A stretch of DNA of 64,000 nt, from NCBI GenBank assembly GCA_050260375.1, contig JBLNCA010000025.1, forward strand, positions 1 through 64,000, in the 5' to 3' direction. The translations under genes and the position numbers were made by a program. The DNA comes from DTFZ01 sp050260375. Its GTDB lineage: Bacteria > Bacillota > Clostridia > Christensenellales > SZUA-584. Of the stretch, positions 48,344-57,265 are shown piece by piece. The notes beneath the pieces were generated by a model that was not told the DNA's origin, ran no database searches, and worked only from the letters and a program-made list of their open reading frames with translations. Position 1 is the first letter of the stretch. Each line of letters starts with the position of its first letter.

Positions 48344-49796
48344 GTTGCTTGAAATAAAGAATTTAACGAAATATTACGGAGACAGAAAGATAGTAGAATT
48401 AAAGACGTTCGCGCTGTACGAAGGCGACAAGGTGGCGGTAGTGGGCAGGAACGGAGCGGGCAAGACTACGCTTTTAAAACTCATATCGGGCGAGCTTAAG
48501 CCCGACTCGGGAAGCGTTAACTCGCGGTGCGGCATCGCGGTAATACCCCAGCTGGACGAAGAGGCAAATGGTGATTGCGACCAGCGCATAGCGGGAAAGC
48601 TGGGGCTGGGCAGCGGCAAGGTAAGCGGGGGAGAGAAGGTAAAACAGAGAATAGCGAGAGCGTTTTCGCAGCCCGCCGGCATAATGCTCGCGGACGAGCC
48701 GACTTCCAACCTCGACATAACGGGCATACGCTGCCTTGAAGAGCTTTTAAAAGGGTTCAAAGGCGGCCTTGTTATTGTGTCGCATGACAGGACGCTGCTG
48801 AAAAACGTATGCAACAAGGTGCTGGAGATAGAGCGCGGCGTTTGCAGGCTGTATAGCTGCGGGTATTCGGAGTACGTTGCGCAAAAAGAGCTTGAAAGAG
48901 CAACGCACGAGGAGCGGTACGAGCGGTACGCGGCGGAACGCGACCGGCTTAAACGTGTCGCGGCGGAAAAGATGCAGAAATCATCAAGCATAAAGCGCCC
49001 GCCGAAGCGTATGGGCAATTCGGAGGCAAGGTTGCACAGGATGGGCGGGCAGAAAGCGAAGGAGAAGCTTGACCGCAGCGCGAAAGCTGCGCTTACGCGC
49101 CTTGAGCAGCTTGAGAAAGTGGAGAAGCCGTGGAAGCAGAAGGATATAGTATTCGACGTAATGCCGGGCGCGGTGTATAACCCGGTGCTAGTAAGCGTAG
49201 AGGACGTATCAGTTTCGTTCGATGGAAAAAGCGTGCTTTCCCATTGCAGCTTTGTCGTGCGAAACAACAAAAAGACGGCGCTTGTTGGGGATAACGGAGC
49301 GGGCAAAACGACGCTGCTCAACATGATATATTCGGGCGGGGAAGGCATTGATAAGTGCCGCGCCCTTAGAATCGGCTACTTCCGGCAGGATATGAGCGAT
49401 ATTGATATGGAAAAAAGCGTGCTGGAAAACGCTCTGGAAAGCTCGATATACGGACAGCAGTTTACAAGGACGATACTCTCAAGGCTTTTATTCAGCAGAG
49501 ACGAAATAGGCAACAAAGCGGGAGTGATAAGCGGGGGAGAGAGGCTGAAGCTGTCGCTGGCAAAGATAATGCTCAGCGATTTTAACCTGCTAATGCTCGA
49601 CGAGCCTACCAACTATCTCGATATAGAGTCGCGCTCGGCGCTCGAAGCCGTGCTTAAGGCATACCCGGGGGCGGTGCTGTTCGTATCCCACGACCGCGAG
49701 TTTATAAGCAATGTTGCGGACAGGATTGTGCAGCTAAAAGACGGAATGGCGGTTACATATGAGGAGAATACGTTTGCGTCAAATGTAAACAAATAG
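48342..49796 (+). CDS. ABC-F family ATPase, probably ribosome-protection type
   Basis: A 484-residue cytoplasmic protein with two ABC domains and no membrane part. Domain 1: G-R-N-G-A-G-K-T-T, V-S-G-G-E-K, L-A-D-E-P-T-S-N-L-D. Domain 2: G-D-N-G-A-G-K-T-T, I-S-G-G-E-R-L-K-L-S-L, L-M-L-D-E-P-T-N-Y-L-D. The charged linker between them (residues ~190-260: E-R-D-R-L-K-R-V, R-P-P-K-R-M-G-N) is the ribosome-facing arm. Resistance-type members dislodge antibiotics from the ribosome. A TTG start follows AAAAGGAG. Its attenuator-like leader supports drug-responsive control. Confidence 0.88.
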   Translation: MLLEIKNLTKYYGDRKIVELKTFALYEGDKVAVVGRNGAGKTTLLKLISGELKPDSGSVNSRCGIAVIPQLDEEANGDCDQRIAGKLGLGSGKVSGGEKVKQRIARAFSQPAGIMLADEPTSNLDITGIRCLEELLKGFKGGLVIVSHDRTLLKNVCNKVLEIERGVCRLYSCGYSEYVAQKELERATHEERYERYAAERDRLKRVAAEKMQKSSSIKRPPKRMGNSEARLHRMGGQKAKEKLDRSAKAALTRLEQLEKVEKPWKQKDIVFDVMPGAVYNPVLVSVEDVSVSFDGKSVLSHCSFVVRNNKKTALVGDNGAGKTTLLNMIYSGGEGIDKCRALRIGYFRQDMSDIDMEKSVLENALESSIYGQQFTRTILSRLLFSRDEIGNKAGVISGGERLKLSLAKIMLSDFNLLMLDEPTNYLDIESRSALEAVLKAYPGAVLFVSHDREFISNVADRIVQLKDGMAVTYEENTFASNVNK

Positions 49797-49858
49797 TAAA
49801 TACCTATACTTTTTCGGCCGGTTGTGGTAGTATAGAAAAAAAGCTCAAGAGGTCTTGT

Positions 49859-50770
49859 ATGAAAACGGCGATGATAAAACGTATACTTGCTATAGTGTTC
49901 GTGCTTGCGCTTGTTTTTACGGCGATGATACCTACGGCCTTGGGCGTTTCACCCAGCCCGTCGCCATCGGATAACGCTTCGCCTTCGCCAAGCACGTCAC
50001 CCGAGGAGAGCACGCAACCGACGGACAGCACGCAGCCGACGGACAGCGCAGACCCCAATGCGCCGACGGGGTTCCAGATGCTGAAGCTCAACGACGAAGG
50101 GCCTAATGTGATAAGGGTGCAGATGCGTTTAAGAGACCTTGGGTATTTCAACTACAGGGCTACCGGGAAATTCTTCGGCAAGACCCAGCAGGCGGTTAAG
50201 GACTTTCAGACGAACAACGGAGTCGACCCGGACGGACGGGTGGGCGAGCAGACATATGCCAAGCTGTTCGCCATGGAAGGCGTAGTAAGAAAGCCGCTTA
50301 GCCCTTCCGCCGCGGGATCCATAGTATCCGGCCCGGTTAACGATAACCCGACGACATTCGGAATATTGAGCGATTGGGCGACTATAAACGCTGCGTTTCC
50401 CGTGGGTACGACGGTAAAGGTAACGGACGTGAACAAGCCGGAAATAACGTTCAACATGACGCGTACGGGCGGTACAAACCTTGCAACCGTCGAGACGCCC
50501 ACCACCGAAGACTACAATAAATATCTCGAATGCTTCGGAGGCGCGACGAACTGGGAAAAGCGCTCCGTAGTGGTAACGATAGGCGACACCAATTACGCGG
50601 CGTCGCTGTTCGGAAATCCGAGCGGGGCAGACACGATATCGGATAATACCATGGCGGGCCATACTACGCTGTATTTCTACGGCTGCACGTCCGACGTGTT
50701 CGGGTTTGTAGACAAGGAAGACCTAAAGATGGTCAAGCGGGCGGCAAACGAGTCGCAGGATACATTTTAA
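49859..50770 (+). CDS. Secreted peptidoglycan-binding domain protein
   Basis: A 303-residue protein. A signal peptide (I-L-A-I-V-F-V-L-A-L-V-F-T-A-M) is followed by a Ser/Pro/Thr-rich stretch to about residue 68. A PG_binding_1 domain follows (residues 70-142: L-K-L-N-D-E-G-P-N-V-I-R-V-Q, Y-F-N-Y, A-T-G-K-F-F-G-K-T-Q-Q-A-V-K-D-F-Q). The C-terminal ~130 residues (T-V-K-V-T-D-V-N-K-P, T-M-A-G-H-T-T) are a further domain with no clear name. Its start overlaps no gene. Confidence 0.88.
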   Translation: MKTAMIKRILAIVFVLALVFTAMIPTALGVSPSPSPSDNASPSPSTSPEESTQPTDSTQPTDSADPNAPTGFQMLKLNDEGPNVIRVQMRLRDLGYFNYRATGKFFGKTQQAVKDFQTNNGVDPDGRVGEQTYAKLFAMEGVVRKPLSPSAAGSIVSGPVNDNPTTFGILSDWATINAAFPVGTTVKVTDVNKPEITFNMTRTGGTNLATVETPTTEDYNKYLECFGGATNWEKRSVVVTIGDTNYAASLFGNPSGADTISDNTMAGHTTLYFYGCTSDVFGFVDKEDLKMVKRAANESQDTF

Positions 50771-50783
50771 CGATAAAGCAATA

Positions 50784-50806
50784 AAGGACGCGCAAGCGTC
50801 CTTTTT
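50784..50806 (+). terminator. Rho-independent terminator
   Basis: AAGGACGC and GCGTCCTTTTT enclose GCAA, just after the peptidoglycan-binding gene. Confidence 0.92.
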
Positions 50807-50830
50807 AGTGTGTCTAAAAACCCTCTATTT

Positions 50831-50910
50831 GTCATCCCAAATGTAAATGAGAAATCTTAAATTGAGTTTATTGAAAAGATTCTTCACTCGCTCCGCTCGT
50901 TCTGAATGAC
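50831..50910. repeat. 80-bp palindromic element, copy 1
   Basis: Starts GTCATCC and ends CTGAATGAC, with GAGAAATCTT and AAGATTCTTCACTC inside as an inner inverted repeat. Length and layout match the second copy at 50960. It resembles miniature palindromic elements of many bacteria. Confidence 0.75.
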
Positions 50911-50959
50911 ACAAGTTGTGACGCATGGCGACTGAAGGGTGGCCGTCTAATCTCCTTTC

Positions 50960-51039
50960 GTCATTCCGAACGTAGTGAGGAATCTTATAGTAAGTATCTC
51001 TAAAAGGATTCTTCACTCGTTTCGCTCCTTCTGAATGAC
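50960..51039. repeat. 80-bp palindromic element, copy 2
   Basis: Starts GTCATTCCGAACG and ends CTTCTGAATGAC; the inner arms are GAGGAATCTT and AGGATTCTTCACTC. Same length as copy 1 and in the same orientation. Confidence 0.75.
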
Positions 51040-51063
51040 ACTAAAGTGCTTCTTTGACAGCCT

Positions 51064-51094
51064 AAAAAAACAGGCGCGTATGCGTCCTTTTTTA
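51064..51094 (-). terminator. Terminator of the SIMPL gene
   Basis: AAAAAACAGGCGC and GCGTCCTTTTTT enclose GTAT with one bulge; in the minus direction it follows the SIMPL gene end by about 15 bases and then runs into T's. Confidence 0.7.
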
Positions 51095-51109
51095 TATGCT
51101 TCATATCTG

Positions 51110-51877
51110 TCAGTTTAAACGGTAAGTCACGTTTACCGTCGCGGATATCTGCAGTTCGCCGGACGATATCGCGCCTCCCGCATTATCGGCCGCGGCCGCC
51201 GTCTCTGCATACGCGAAGTTCGATAACGTGTAATACGGGGAATAAGCCTGAGAGTATTCGACGACGTTTATTACGCCCGTGATGCTGCGACCCGAGCCCC
51301 GGGCGAGCTTTTCCGCCTTTTCTTTGGCTCTTTCCATCGCTATGTCCAAGGCCTCAAGATACGCTTCCTGCCTCTTTATTATGTCGAACGATATACCGTC
51401 GAAAAGATTTGAGCCCGCGTCGTACGCCGCCTTTATGACGTCTCCCGCCTTGGCGACGTCTTTGACCGTTACGCATATCGTGTTGGTTACCCTGTAGCCT
51501 ATTATTTCTCTTTTATCGTTGACATAGTCGTAATCCTGATTGACATTGTACCGGGAAGTCTGTATATCAGCGTCTTCTATGCCTGCGTCTTTTACCGCCT
51601 TTATTATCTTGTCCATCTGCGCGCTGCTGTCATCCTGAGCTTTTTTGGGGTCCGTGTCCAGGTTCTCGAAGCCAAGCGTTATATAGGCTATATCCGGCTT
51701 GATATATACGATGCCCTGCCCGAAAACGGTAACCGAGTCTTCTGCGGGGTCGCCGGCTGTTCCGGCCGAAGTAGCGGTAACGGCTTTTGCGCTGCCCGAG
51801 ATAAACAAAACCCCAAGCGTAATCGCAGCAAGCGTAAGTGTAACGCAAAGCAGTACAGTGGTTTTCTTATTATCCAT
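51110..51877 (-). CDS. SIMPL-domain (DUF541) protein with an N-terminal signal anchor
   Basis: A 255-residue protein. The N-terminal 27 residues contain a signal anchor (V-L-L-C-V-T-L-T-L-A-A-I-T-L-G-V-L-F-I). The SIMPL domain spans residues 45-250: V-F-G-Q-G-I-V-Y-I-K-P-D-I-A-Y-I-T-L-G, Q-T-S-R-Y-N-V-N, Y-R-V-T-N-T-I-C-V-T-V-K-D, and A-M-E-R-A-K-E-K-A-E-K-L-A. The family includes oxidative-stress and outer-envelope proteins of unclear role. GAGGGA before the ATG. Confidence 0.92.
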   Translation of the reverse strand: MDNKKTTVLLCVTLTLAAITLGVLFISGSAKAVTATSAGTAGDPAEDSVTVFGQGIVYIKPDIAYITLGFENLDTDPKKAQDDSSAQMDKIIKAVKDAGIEDADIQTSRYNVNQDYDYVNDKREIIGYRVTNTICVTVKDVAKAGDVIKAAYDAGSNLFDGISFDIIKRQEAYLEALDIAMERAKEKAEKLARGSGRSITGVINVVEYSQAYSPYYTLSNFAYAETAAAADNAGGAISSGELQISATVNVTYRLN

Positions 51878-51957
51878 TCTTTTTCCCTCCTTAATATAGG
51901 GTGTAGTTTCTATATATCATTTACCAAAAAATACAATTATATTCTTATAAATAAAAA

Positions 51958-51979
51958 CAGGGCGCGGTATCGCGCCCTG
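51958..51979 (-). terminator. GC-rich hairpin with minus-strand T-run
   Basis: CAGGGCGCG and CGCGCCCTG enclose GTAT; on the minus strand it is followed by TTTTTATTTAT. A similar hairpin (AAGGGCGCG/CGCGCCCTT) lies at 52104-52127. Together they end the thrS message. Confidence 0.88.
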
Positions 51980-52146
51980 AGATTGTACATCTAAAAAACC
52001 GGAACGGCATACCCCTTCGAGCACACGGCAGGGACGTTCCCTACTACAGATTATCTCTATTTTTGAATTTATAGTAATGACAATGGGGGTTTATCGACGC
52101 TCTAAAGGGCGCGATCACCGCGCCCTTACTGCAAACAGACAGCTTA

Positions 52147-54048
52147 CTATTCGTTGGACTTTTCTTTGATCTGCTTGTTCAGCATTTCAACAAAAGCCGA
52201 AAGCTCCATTTTGCCGATATCCCCCTGCTTCCTCTTGCGGACCGCTACGACGTTATCTTCTACTTCCTTGTCGCCGATAATAAGCATATAGGGAATCTTC
52301 TGGTTTTGCGCTTCCCTGATTTTAAACCCTATCTTCTCATTGCGTATATCGCACTCGCAGCGGAACCCAAGCACGGTAAGCTGGTCGCTTATGCTTTTCG
52401 CTTGCTCTTCGGTCCTGCCGGTTAACGACATTACGATTACCTGTACGGGAGCGCACCAGAGGGGGAAAGCGCCTGCGCAGTGCTCCGTCAGTATACCTAT
52501 GAAGCGGTCTATGCTTCCGAAAACGACGCGGTGTATCATAACGGGACGGTGCTTTTCACCGTCTTCGCCGACATAGCTTAAATCAAAACGTTCGGGCATC
52601 TGGAAATCGAGCTGTATTGTGCCGCACTGCCACGTGCGCCCTATGGAATCTTCGAGATGGAAGTCTATCTTCGGCCCGTAAAACGCTCCGTCGCCTTCGT
52701 TGATCTTAAAATCAAAGCCCTGCTCGGTCAATACTTCCTTTAACGCGTTGGTGGCCAATTCCCAATCCTCGTCGGAGCCCATGCTGTTCTCCGGCCTTGT
52801 GGAGAGCTCAAGGTGATACTTGTACCCGAACACCTTATAGAAGTAGTCGGTAAGCTCCATTACATTCAATACTTCCTGCTTTATCTGCTCGCGGGTCATA
52901 AATATGTGCGCGTCGTCCTGGGTAAAGCAGCGCACCCGCATTAGCCCGTGCAGCGCGCCGGAAATCTCGTGCCTGTGTACCAGCCCGAGCTCCGCGAGCT
53001 TAACGGGGAGATCACGGTAGCTGTATATCTTTCTTTTGAACAGCAGCATTCCGCCCGGGCAGTTCATAGGCTTTACCGCGAAATCGCGTTCGTCTATCTT
53101 TGTAAAATACATGTTCTCTTTGTAATGGTCCCAGTGGCCGGAACGAAGCCAAAGCTCGCGGTCGAGTATTATCGGCGTTTTTATCTCCTGATAACCCCTT
53201 CTTATATGCTCTTCGCGCCAGAAATCTATAAGGCAGTTCATCAGCACCATGCCCTTGGGATGATAAAAGGGAAATCCCGGGCCTTCTTCATGCAGGCTGA
53301 ATAAATCGAGTTCGCGCCCCAGCTTGCGGTGGTCGCGCTTTTTGGCTTCCTCCAGCCTGAAGAGGTATTCCTCAAGCTCCGCCTGCTTTTCAAAAGCGGT
53401 TCCGTATATCCTTGTGAGCATCTTGTTCTTCTCGTTGCCGCGCCAGTATGCGCCCGCGAGATTCAGGAGCTTAAACGACTTGACCTTACCCGTAGAAGGG
53501 ACATGCGGGCCAGCGCAGAGGTCCGTAAACTCTCCCTGTTTGTAGAAGCTTATGGTCTCGCCCTCGGGCAGATCGCGTACCAATTCCTGCTTGTACGGCT
53601 CGTCTTTCATCAACTCCAGCGCCTTGCCGCGCTCAAGCTCGAACCTTTTGACTTTTAAGTCTTCCTCGACAATCTTGCGCATTTCTTTTTCGATACGCTC
53701 GAGATCTTCGGGAGTAAAAGGCGTCTCTACGTCGAAATCGTAATAAAACCCGGTATCTATCGCAGGGCCTATCGCGAGCTTTGTGTCCGGATAAAGGCGC
53801 TTTACCGCCTGCGCCATTACATGCGAAGCGGTATGCCATAGCGCTTTCTTGCCTTCCTCGTCGCTGAATGTTAAAATCTCGAGCTTTGCATCGCCGTCGA
53901 TTACGGTATCAAGGTCGCGCACCTTATCGTTTATCTTTGCGGCGAGAGCTTTTTTTGCGAGCTTGCCTGATATTTCGCCCGCTATATCCATAGCGCTCAT
54001 GCCGCCCGGAAATTCTCTGACCGCCCCGTCAGCCAACGTTATTTTCAT
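52147..54048 (-). CDS. thrS: Threonyl-tRNA synthetase
   Basis: A 633-residue class II synthetase. It has the TGS domain at residues 1-60, the editing domain with H-T-A-S-H-V and later H-x-x-x-H-type metal residues, and the catalytic core with motif 1 G-x-x-x-M-x-L-R-x-type region (M-V-L-M-N-C-L-I-D-F-W), motif 2 M-R-V-R-C-F-T-Q-D-D-A-H-I-F, and motif 3. The zinc-binding C/H residues N-C-P and H are present (K-P-M-N-C-P-G). The anticodon-binding domain is at 535-633. AAAGGAG lies before the ATG, and a T-box riboswitch controls it. Confidence 0.98.
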   Translation of the reverse strand: MKITLADGAVREFPGGMSAMDIAGEISGKLAKKALAAKINDKVRDLDTVIDGDAKLEILTFSDEEGKKALWHTASHVMAQAVKRLYPDTKLAIGPAIDTGFYYDFDVETPFTPEDLERIEKEMRKIVEEDLKVKRFELERGKALELMKDEPYKQELVRDLPEGETISFYKQGEFTDLCAGPHVPSTGKVKSFKLLNLAGAYWRGNEKNKMLTRIYGTAFEKQAELEEYLFRLEEAKKRDHRKLGRELDLFSLHEEGPGFPFYHPKGMVLMNCLIDFWREEHIRRGYQEIKTPIILDRELWLRSGHWDHYKENMYFTKIDERDFAVKPMNCPGGMLLFKRKIYSYRDLPVKLAELGLVHRHEISGALHGLMRVRCFTQDDAHIFMTREQIKQEVLNVMELTDYFYKVFGYKYHLELSTRPENSMGSDEDWELATNALKEVLTEQGFDFKINEGDGAFYGPKIDFHLEDSIGRTWQCGTIQLDFQMPERFDLSYVGEDGEKHRPVMIHRVVFGSIDRFIGILTEHCAGAFPLWCAPVQVIVMSLTGRTEEQAKSISDQLTVLGFRCECDIRNEKIGFKIREAQNQKIPYMLIIGDKEVEDNVVAVRKRKQGDIGKMELSAFVEMLNKQIKEKSNE

Positions 54049-54074
54049 TTGTTTTCTCCTTTAACCCAAACTAT

Positions 54075-54300
54075 ACTAAAATAAAAACCCATGTGCCAAA
54101 AGCACATGGGACGATTTTCTACCGCGGTTCCACCCATATTCCGTCAAACGACGGCAACTCTGTAAGCCGGTAAGGAGGCTTAACCCGTAAAGCGCAGGGT
54201 GGTTTCGCCGCTGCATCGCGCCCGGCACACTTGCAGCCAATATGGTGTGTCCGTCTCTTATAGACGCGTATTTAAGCCCGGTTACTTGTCCCAGCGCAAA
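54075..54300 (-). promoter_or_regulatory. T-box riboswitch of thrS with ACC (Thr) specifier
   Basis: The minus strand has the conserved T-box TGGAACCGCGGT (54132-54121) and, after it, terminator CCCATGTGC/GCACATGGG with a T-run (54110-54083). Stem I is closed by GCGCTGGG/CCCTGCGC; the 3' side of the specifier loop is GAA-ACC-A, with ACC (54203-54201) coding for threonine. When uncharged tRNA-Thr binds, the antiterminator forms and thrS is read. Confidence 0.94.
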
Positions 54301-54346
54301 TATCATTATGAATTATATGACGCCGTTTCGGCTATGTCAATCAGAC

Positions 54347-54904
54347 TTAAAACAGATTGGACCTTCCGCCCGACGTACGCTCGTCTGCTTTTACCTTGTA
54401 AAGCAGCCCCTGCACCGTTTTAACTACGCCTATTATAAGAGCGACTATACCGATGAATATCACCGAATGCAGCTGGAGCAGCAGCGGTATCACAAGCACC
54501 CCTATGCCTGCAAGTATCAGCAGCGTTCCGTTTCTTAAGCGGCGTCTGCTCTCCTCGCTCCTCCTGGCATGTATTATCTCAAAGAACCCGAAAACTATGA
54601 GCCAGCAGGCGATTATTATGCCTACGAGCTGCGGCGTGTTCGGTATTGTTATCAAAAGAAGCAGCAGTACGATGTCAAGCAGGCCTTGCGCGAGATACGG
54701 TATAAAAAGCCGGTTGTCATTCTTGGACTGTATCGCTTTGAATATGTTGTATATACAATAAATCAATACACCGATGCCCACGAGAGTACTCAGCACGTTG
54801 TTCCCGTTTGAAGGGGACACGAGCAAGTATATACCCGCTGCGATAATAAGAACGCCAATTACGATATCAAACAACCATGAAGCGCCTTTTTGACCTGATC
54901 TCAT
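54347..54904 (-). CDS. DUF308/HdeD-type membrane protein
   Basis: A 185-residue protein with six hydrophobic helices (D-I-V-I-G-V-L-I-I-A-A-G-I-Y-L-L, L-V-G-I-G-V-L-I-Y, D-I-V-L-L-L-L-L, I-I-A-C-W-L-I-V-F-G-F-F-E-I-I). Repeated G-I-x-L-I-x-x-G patterns fit the DUF308/HdeD family. HdeD in E. coli is linked to acid resistance. The charged tail is cytoplasmic. GAGGAG precedes the ATG. Confidence 0.8.
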   Translation of the reverse strand: MRSGQKGASWLFDIVIGVLIIAAGIYLLVSPSNGNNVLSTLVGIGVLIYCIYNIFKAIQSKNDNRLFIPYLAQGLLDIVLLLLLITIPNTPQLVGIIIACWLIVFGFFEIIHARRSEESRRRLRNGTLLILAGIGVLVIPLLLQLHSVIFIGIVALIIGVVKTVQGLLYKVKADERTSGGRSNLF

Positions 54905-55046
54905 TGAACTCCTCTCTTCCCTGATGTTATATTGGTTATAATTGATAATACCACCAAACCCGCTTATAGAACAATAAATAATAATTAAAATTTTTATCTT
55001 TTTGTGCGTTTTTTAGAATACATGCTACAAAAAGTTTACGGAATTG

Positions 55047-55868
55047 CTAAAAGCCTTCGCCGAGCACTTCCTTTACATCGGCGACGATAACGAAAGCCTT
55101 TTCGTCTATGCTCTTGACAAGCCGCTTGAGCCTCGGGCCTTCTGTGCGCCATTGCAGTACACACAGCAGCACGTTCCTATCCTTGCCGCTGTAAACTCCT
55201 TTGGCTTTAAGAGACGTAACGCCCCTGTCCATCTGCTTCATTATAGCCTCCGCTATCTCGTCGCTCTTATCGGAGATTATGTAAAAAGCTTTCGCTTCGC
55301 TAAGGCCCACCGTCAAGAAGTCTATCAGCTTTGCGGACACATAAAGTGACGCTATCGCATACAAAGCCGCCGTAGGCTCGAACAATGCGCCCGCCGCGGC
55401 TATAACTACAAAATCCAGAGCAAACATGCACGCGGCTATGCTAATGTTCTTTGTTGCGGCGCTGAGCATCCTTGCCGCCATATCCGTGCCGCCCGTGCTT
55501 CCGCCTGCCCGCACTACGAGCCCAATGCCTGCGCCCATCAGCACGCCGCCGTAAACGCAGCCTAAGAATATGTCGTGGCTGTCGGGTATCGGTATCACCT
55601 CCGCGAGCACCGAGTAGAGTATCAGAGAATAAGCGGTCCTTATCGCGAACGTTTTCCCGACGATTTTAACTCCGAATATAAAAAGCGGCACATTGAGCGC
55701 GGCTATGGTAACGCCCAAGGGAAGTTTGAATGTGTAATAAAATATGATGGCTATACCGCTTATGCCTCCCGCGGCTATCTTGTTAGGCACAAGAAAAAGA
55801 TTGAGTCCCGCAACCGCAATGCCTACGCCTATAGTCATAATAACGTAGTCTTTTACCTTTTGTTTCAT
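55047..55868 (-). CDS. YitT-family membrane protein (DUF161 + DUF2179)
   Basis: A 273-residue protein with about five N-terminal helices (G-I-S-G-I-A-I-I-F-Y-Y, G-A-G-I-G-L-V-V-R-A-G-G-S-T-G-G-T-D, the most conserved block) and a C-terminal soluble DUF2179 domain (residues 195-270: A-F-Y-I-I-S-D-K-S-D-E-I-A-E-A-I, R-G-V-T, L-L-C-V-L). Substrate and function are unknown. It follows GGGAGG. Confidence 0.93.
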   Translation of the reverse strand: MKQKVKDYVIMTIGVGIAVAGLNLFLVPNKIAAGGISGIAIIFYYTFKLPLGVTIAALNVPLFIFGVKIVGKTFAIRTAYSLILYSVLAEVIPIPDSHDIFLGCVYGGVLMGAGIGLVVRAGGSTGGTDMAARMLSAATKNISIAACMFALDFVVIAAAGALFEPTAALYAIASLYVSAKLIDFLTVGLSEAKAFYIISDKSDEIAEAIMKQMDRGVTSLKAKGVYSGKDRNVLLCVLQWRTEGPRLKRLVKSIDEKAFVIVADVKEVLGEGF

Positions 55869-55973
55869 ATGCCTCCCTGCCGCCTTTTTGTTTGCGGCTG
55901 CCCAAATCCGGGCGGCGCCTCAGGTGTAATTGTGAGGCGGAAGAATATATCTTCCGCCCATAGTTTTGCCAAA

Positions 55974-56318
55974 TTACTTGGTTTTATCAAACCCCATGCT
56001 TACCGATATCGCCTCGTCGATGCGAAGCATATCCTTTTCGCTAAGCCGTCCCAATTTCTTTATCAGTCTTGTTTTGTCGATTGTTCTTATCTGTTCCAGC
56101 AGAACAACGCTTTTTTCAGACAGCGCATCTTCTTCAATGACGATATGCGTAGGCAAACGCGCTTTTCCCAGATTGGACGTTATTGCGGCTACTATTACCG
56201 TAGGGCTGAACCTGTTGCCGGTATCGTTTTGTATCACCAGCACGGGCCGTATGCCGCCCTGTTCCGATCCGGTGACGGGGTTTAAATCCGCATAGTATAT
56301 ATCTCCTCGCTCTATCAT
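55974..56318 (-). CDS. MazF/PemK-family toxin (endoribonuclease)
   Basis: A 114-residue protein of the MazF/EndoA family. It has R-G-D-I-Y-Y-A-D-L-N-P-V-x-G-S-E-Q-G-G-I-R-P-V-L-V-I, the most typical opening with the catalytic Arg, then V-I-V-A-A-I-T-S, L-P-T-H-I-V-I, and a C-terminal helix. Members cut mRNA at short sequences. A paired antitoxin gene would be expected upstream, but the 68 bases before it hold none, so it is solitary here. Confidence 0.92.
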   Translation of the reverse strand: MIERGDIYYADLNPVTGSEQGGIRPVLVIQNDTGNRFSPTVIVAAITSNLGKARLPTHIVIEEDALSEKSVVLLEQIRTIDKTRLIKKLGRLSEKDMLRIDEAISVSMGFDKTK

Positions 56319-56386
56319 ACTTCACCCCGCATATACTCTGTTGGTCTCCATTAATATAATATGACCAAACGGCGAAACGTGTCAGC

Positions 56387-57172
56387 CTAAGAGATGAGAG
56401 ATAAAGCGTTCAAATACAGCAATTTATCGATATCGCTTTGCGGAAGGCCAAGAGAAGTAATTTTTTCGATCTCAACGCCCGCGCTTGTCCACGGCGAATC
56501 CGTGCCGAACAGTACGTTTTCCGCGCCGTGCTTATTAATCATGCGCTCCATGCATTCCTTATCAAGCATATACTGCGAATACGACGTATCAAGATACAAA
56601 GGCAGGCCGCAAAGCAGCTCTTCGGTGTCGCGCCAAAGAGCGTGGGAGCCCATGTGGGCGGCAACAATGCGTATGCCTTTTATCGATTTGAGTATGTTCC
56701 TAATCATCAGCGGAGTGCAGTGCACGGGCGAAGGCAGGCCGATATCGAGGCCCGCGTGAAACACGACCAAAAGCCCCGCGTCGCGCAGCGCCTCGTAAAG
56801 CGGCATCATCCTTTTCTCGTCCGCGAAGAAACACTGGTAATCGGGATGCAGCTTGACGCCGCGAAAGCCGTCTTTTTTAAGCTGGCTTACAACGCCGTAA
56901 AAATCGGCGTCGTCGGGATGCACGGCTCCGAAAAAATGAAGATATTCGTCGCCGCTTTTTTTAGCCCACTCGTTTATAGTCTTTACCTGAGAGGGCTTCG
57001 TTGCAACGGGCAGTACCACGCTTTTATCGACGCCGCACGCTTTCATATAGCTTTTAAGTCCGCTTATCGTACCGTCGTGCACTGCCTTGATGCCGCAGCT
57101 CTTCTCAAGCCCCGCTATCGCCTTTCCCGCGAGCGAATCGGGGAAGCAGTGGGCGTGGAAATCTATGACCAT
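56387..57172 (-). CDS. Amidohydrolase-family protein (first of a tandem pair)
   Basis: A 261-residue metal-dependent hydrolase of the PF04909 type. It begins V-I-D-F-H-A-H-C-F-P-D with two metal His, then L-H-P-D-Y-Q, V-F-H-A-G, A-H-M-G-S-H near 180, and F-G-T-D-S-P-W with the catalytic Asp. It closely resembles the next gene, about two-thirds identical by eye. Substrate not known; relatives decarboxylate or hydrolyse ring compounds. Confidence 0.9.
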   Translation of the reverse strand: MVIDFHAHCFPDSLAGKAIAGLEKSCGIKAVHDGTISGLKSYMKACGVDKSVVLPVATKPSQVKTINEWAKKSGDEYLHFFGAVHPDDADFYGVVSQLKKDGFRGVKLHPDYQCFFADEKRMMPLYEALRDAGLLVVFHAGLDIGLPSPVHCTPLMIRNILKSIKGIRIVAAHMGSHALWRDTEELLCGLPLYLDTSYSQYMLDKECMERMINKHGAENVLFGTDSPWTSAGVEIEKITSLGLPQSDIDKLLYLNALSLIS

Positions 57173-57265
57173 ATACCGTCTCCGTTCAGGTTTGTCTGCG
57201 GGCTTTTAGTGATGGAGTATTTTTCTATATTTTACTCCAACCCCGCCTGTTTATCAACAGCGCCG

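Noticed and set aside
50824..51016. Minus-strand frame over the 80-bp palindromic elements
   Set aside because: It consists of repeat sequence and has no features of a gene.
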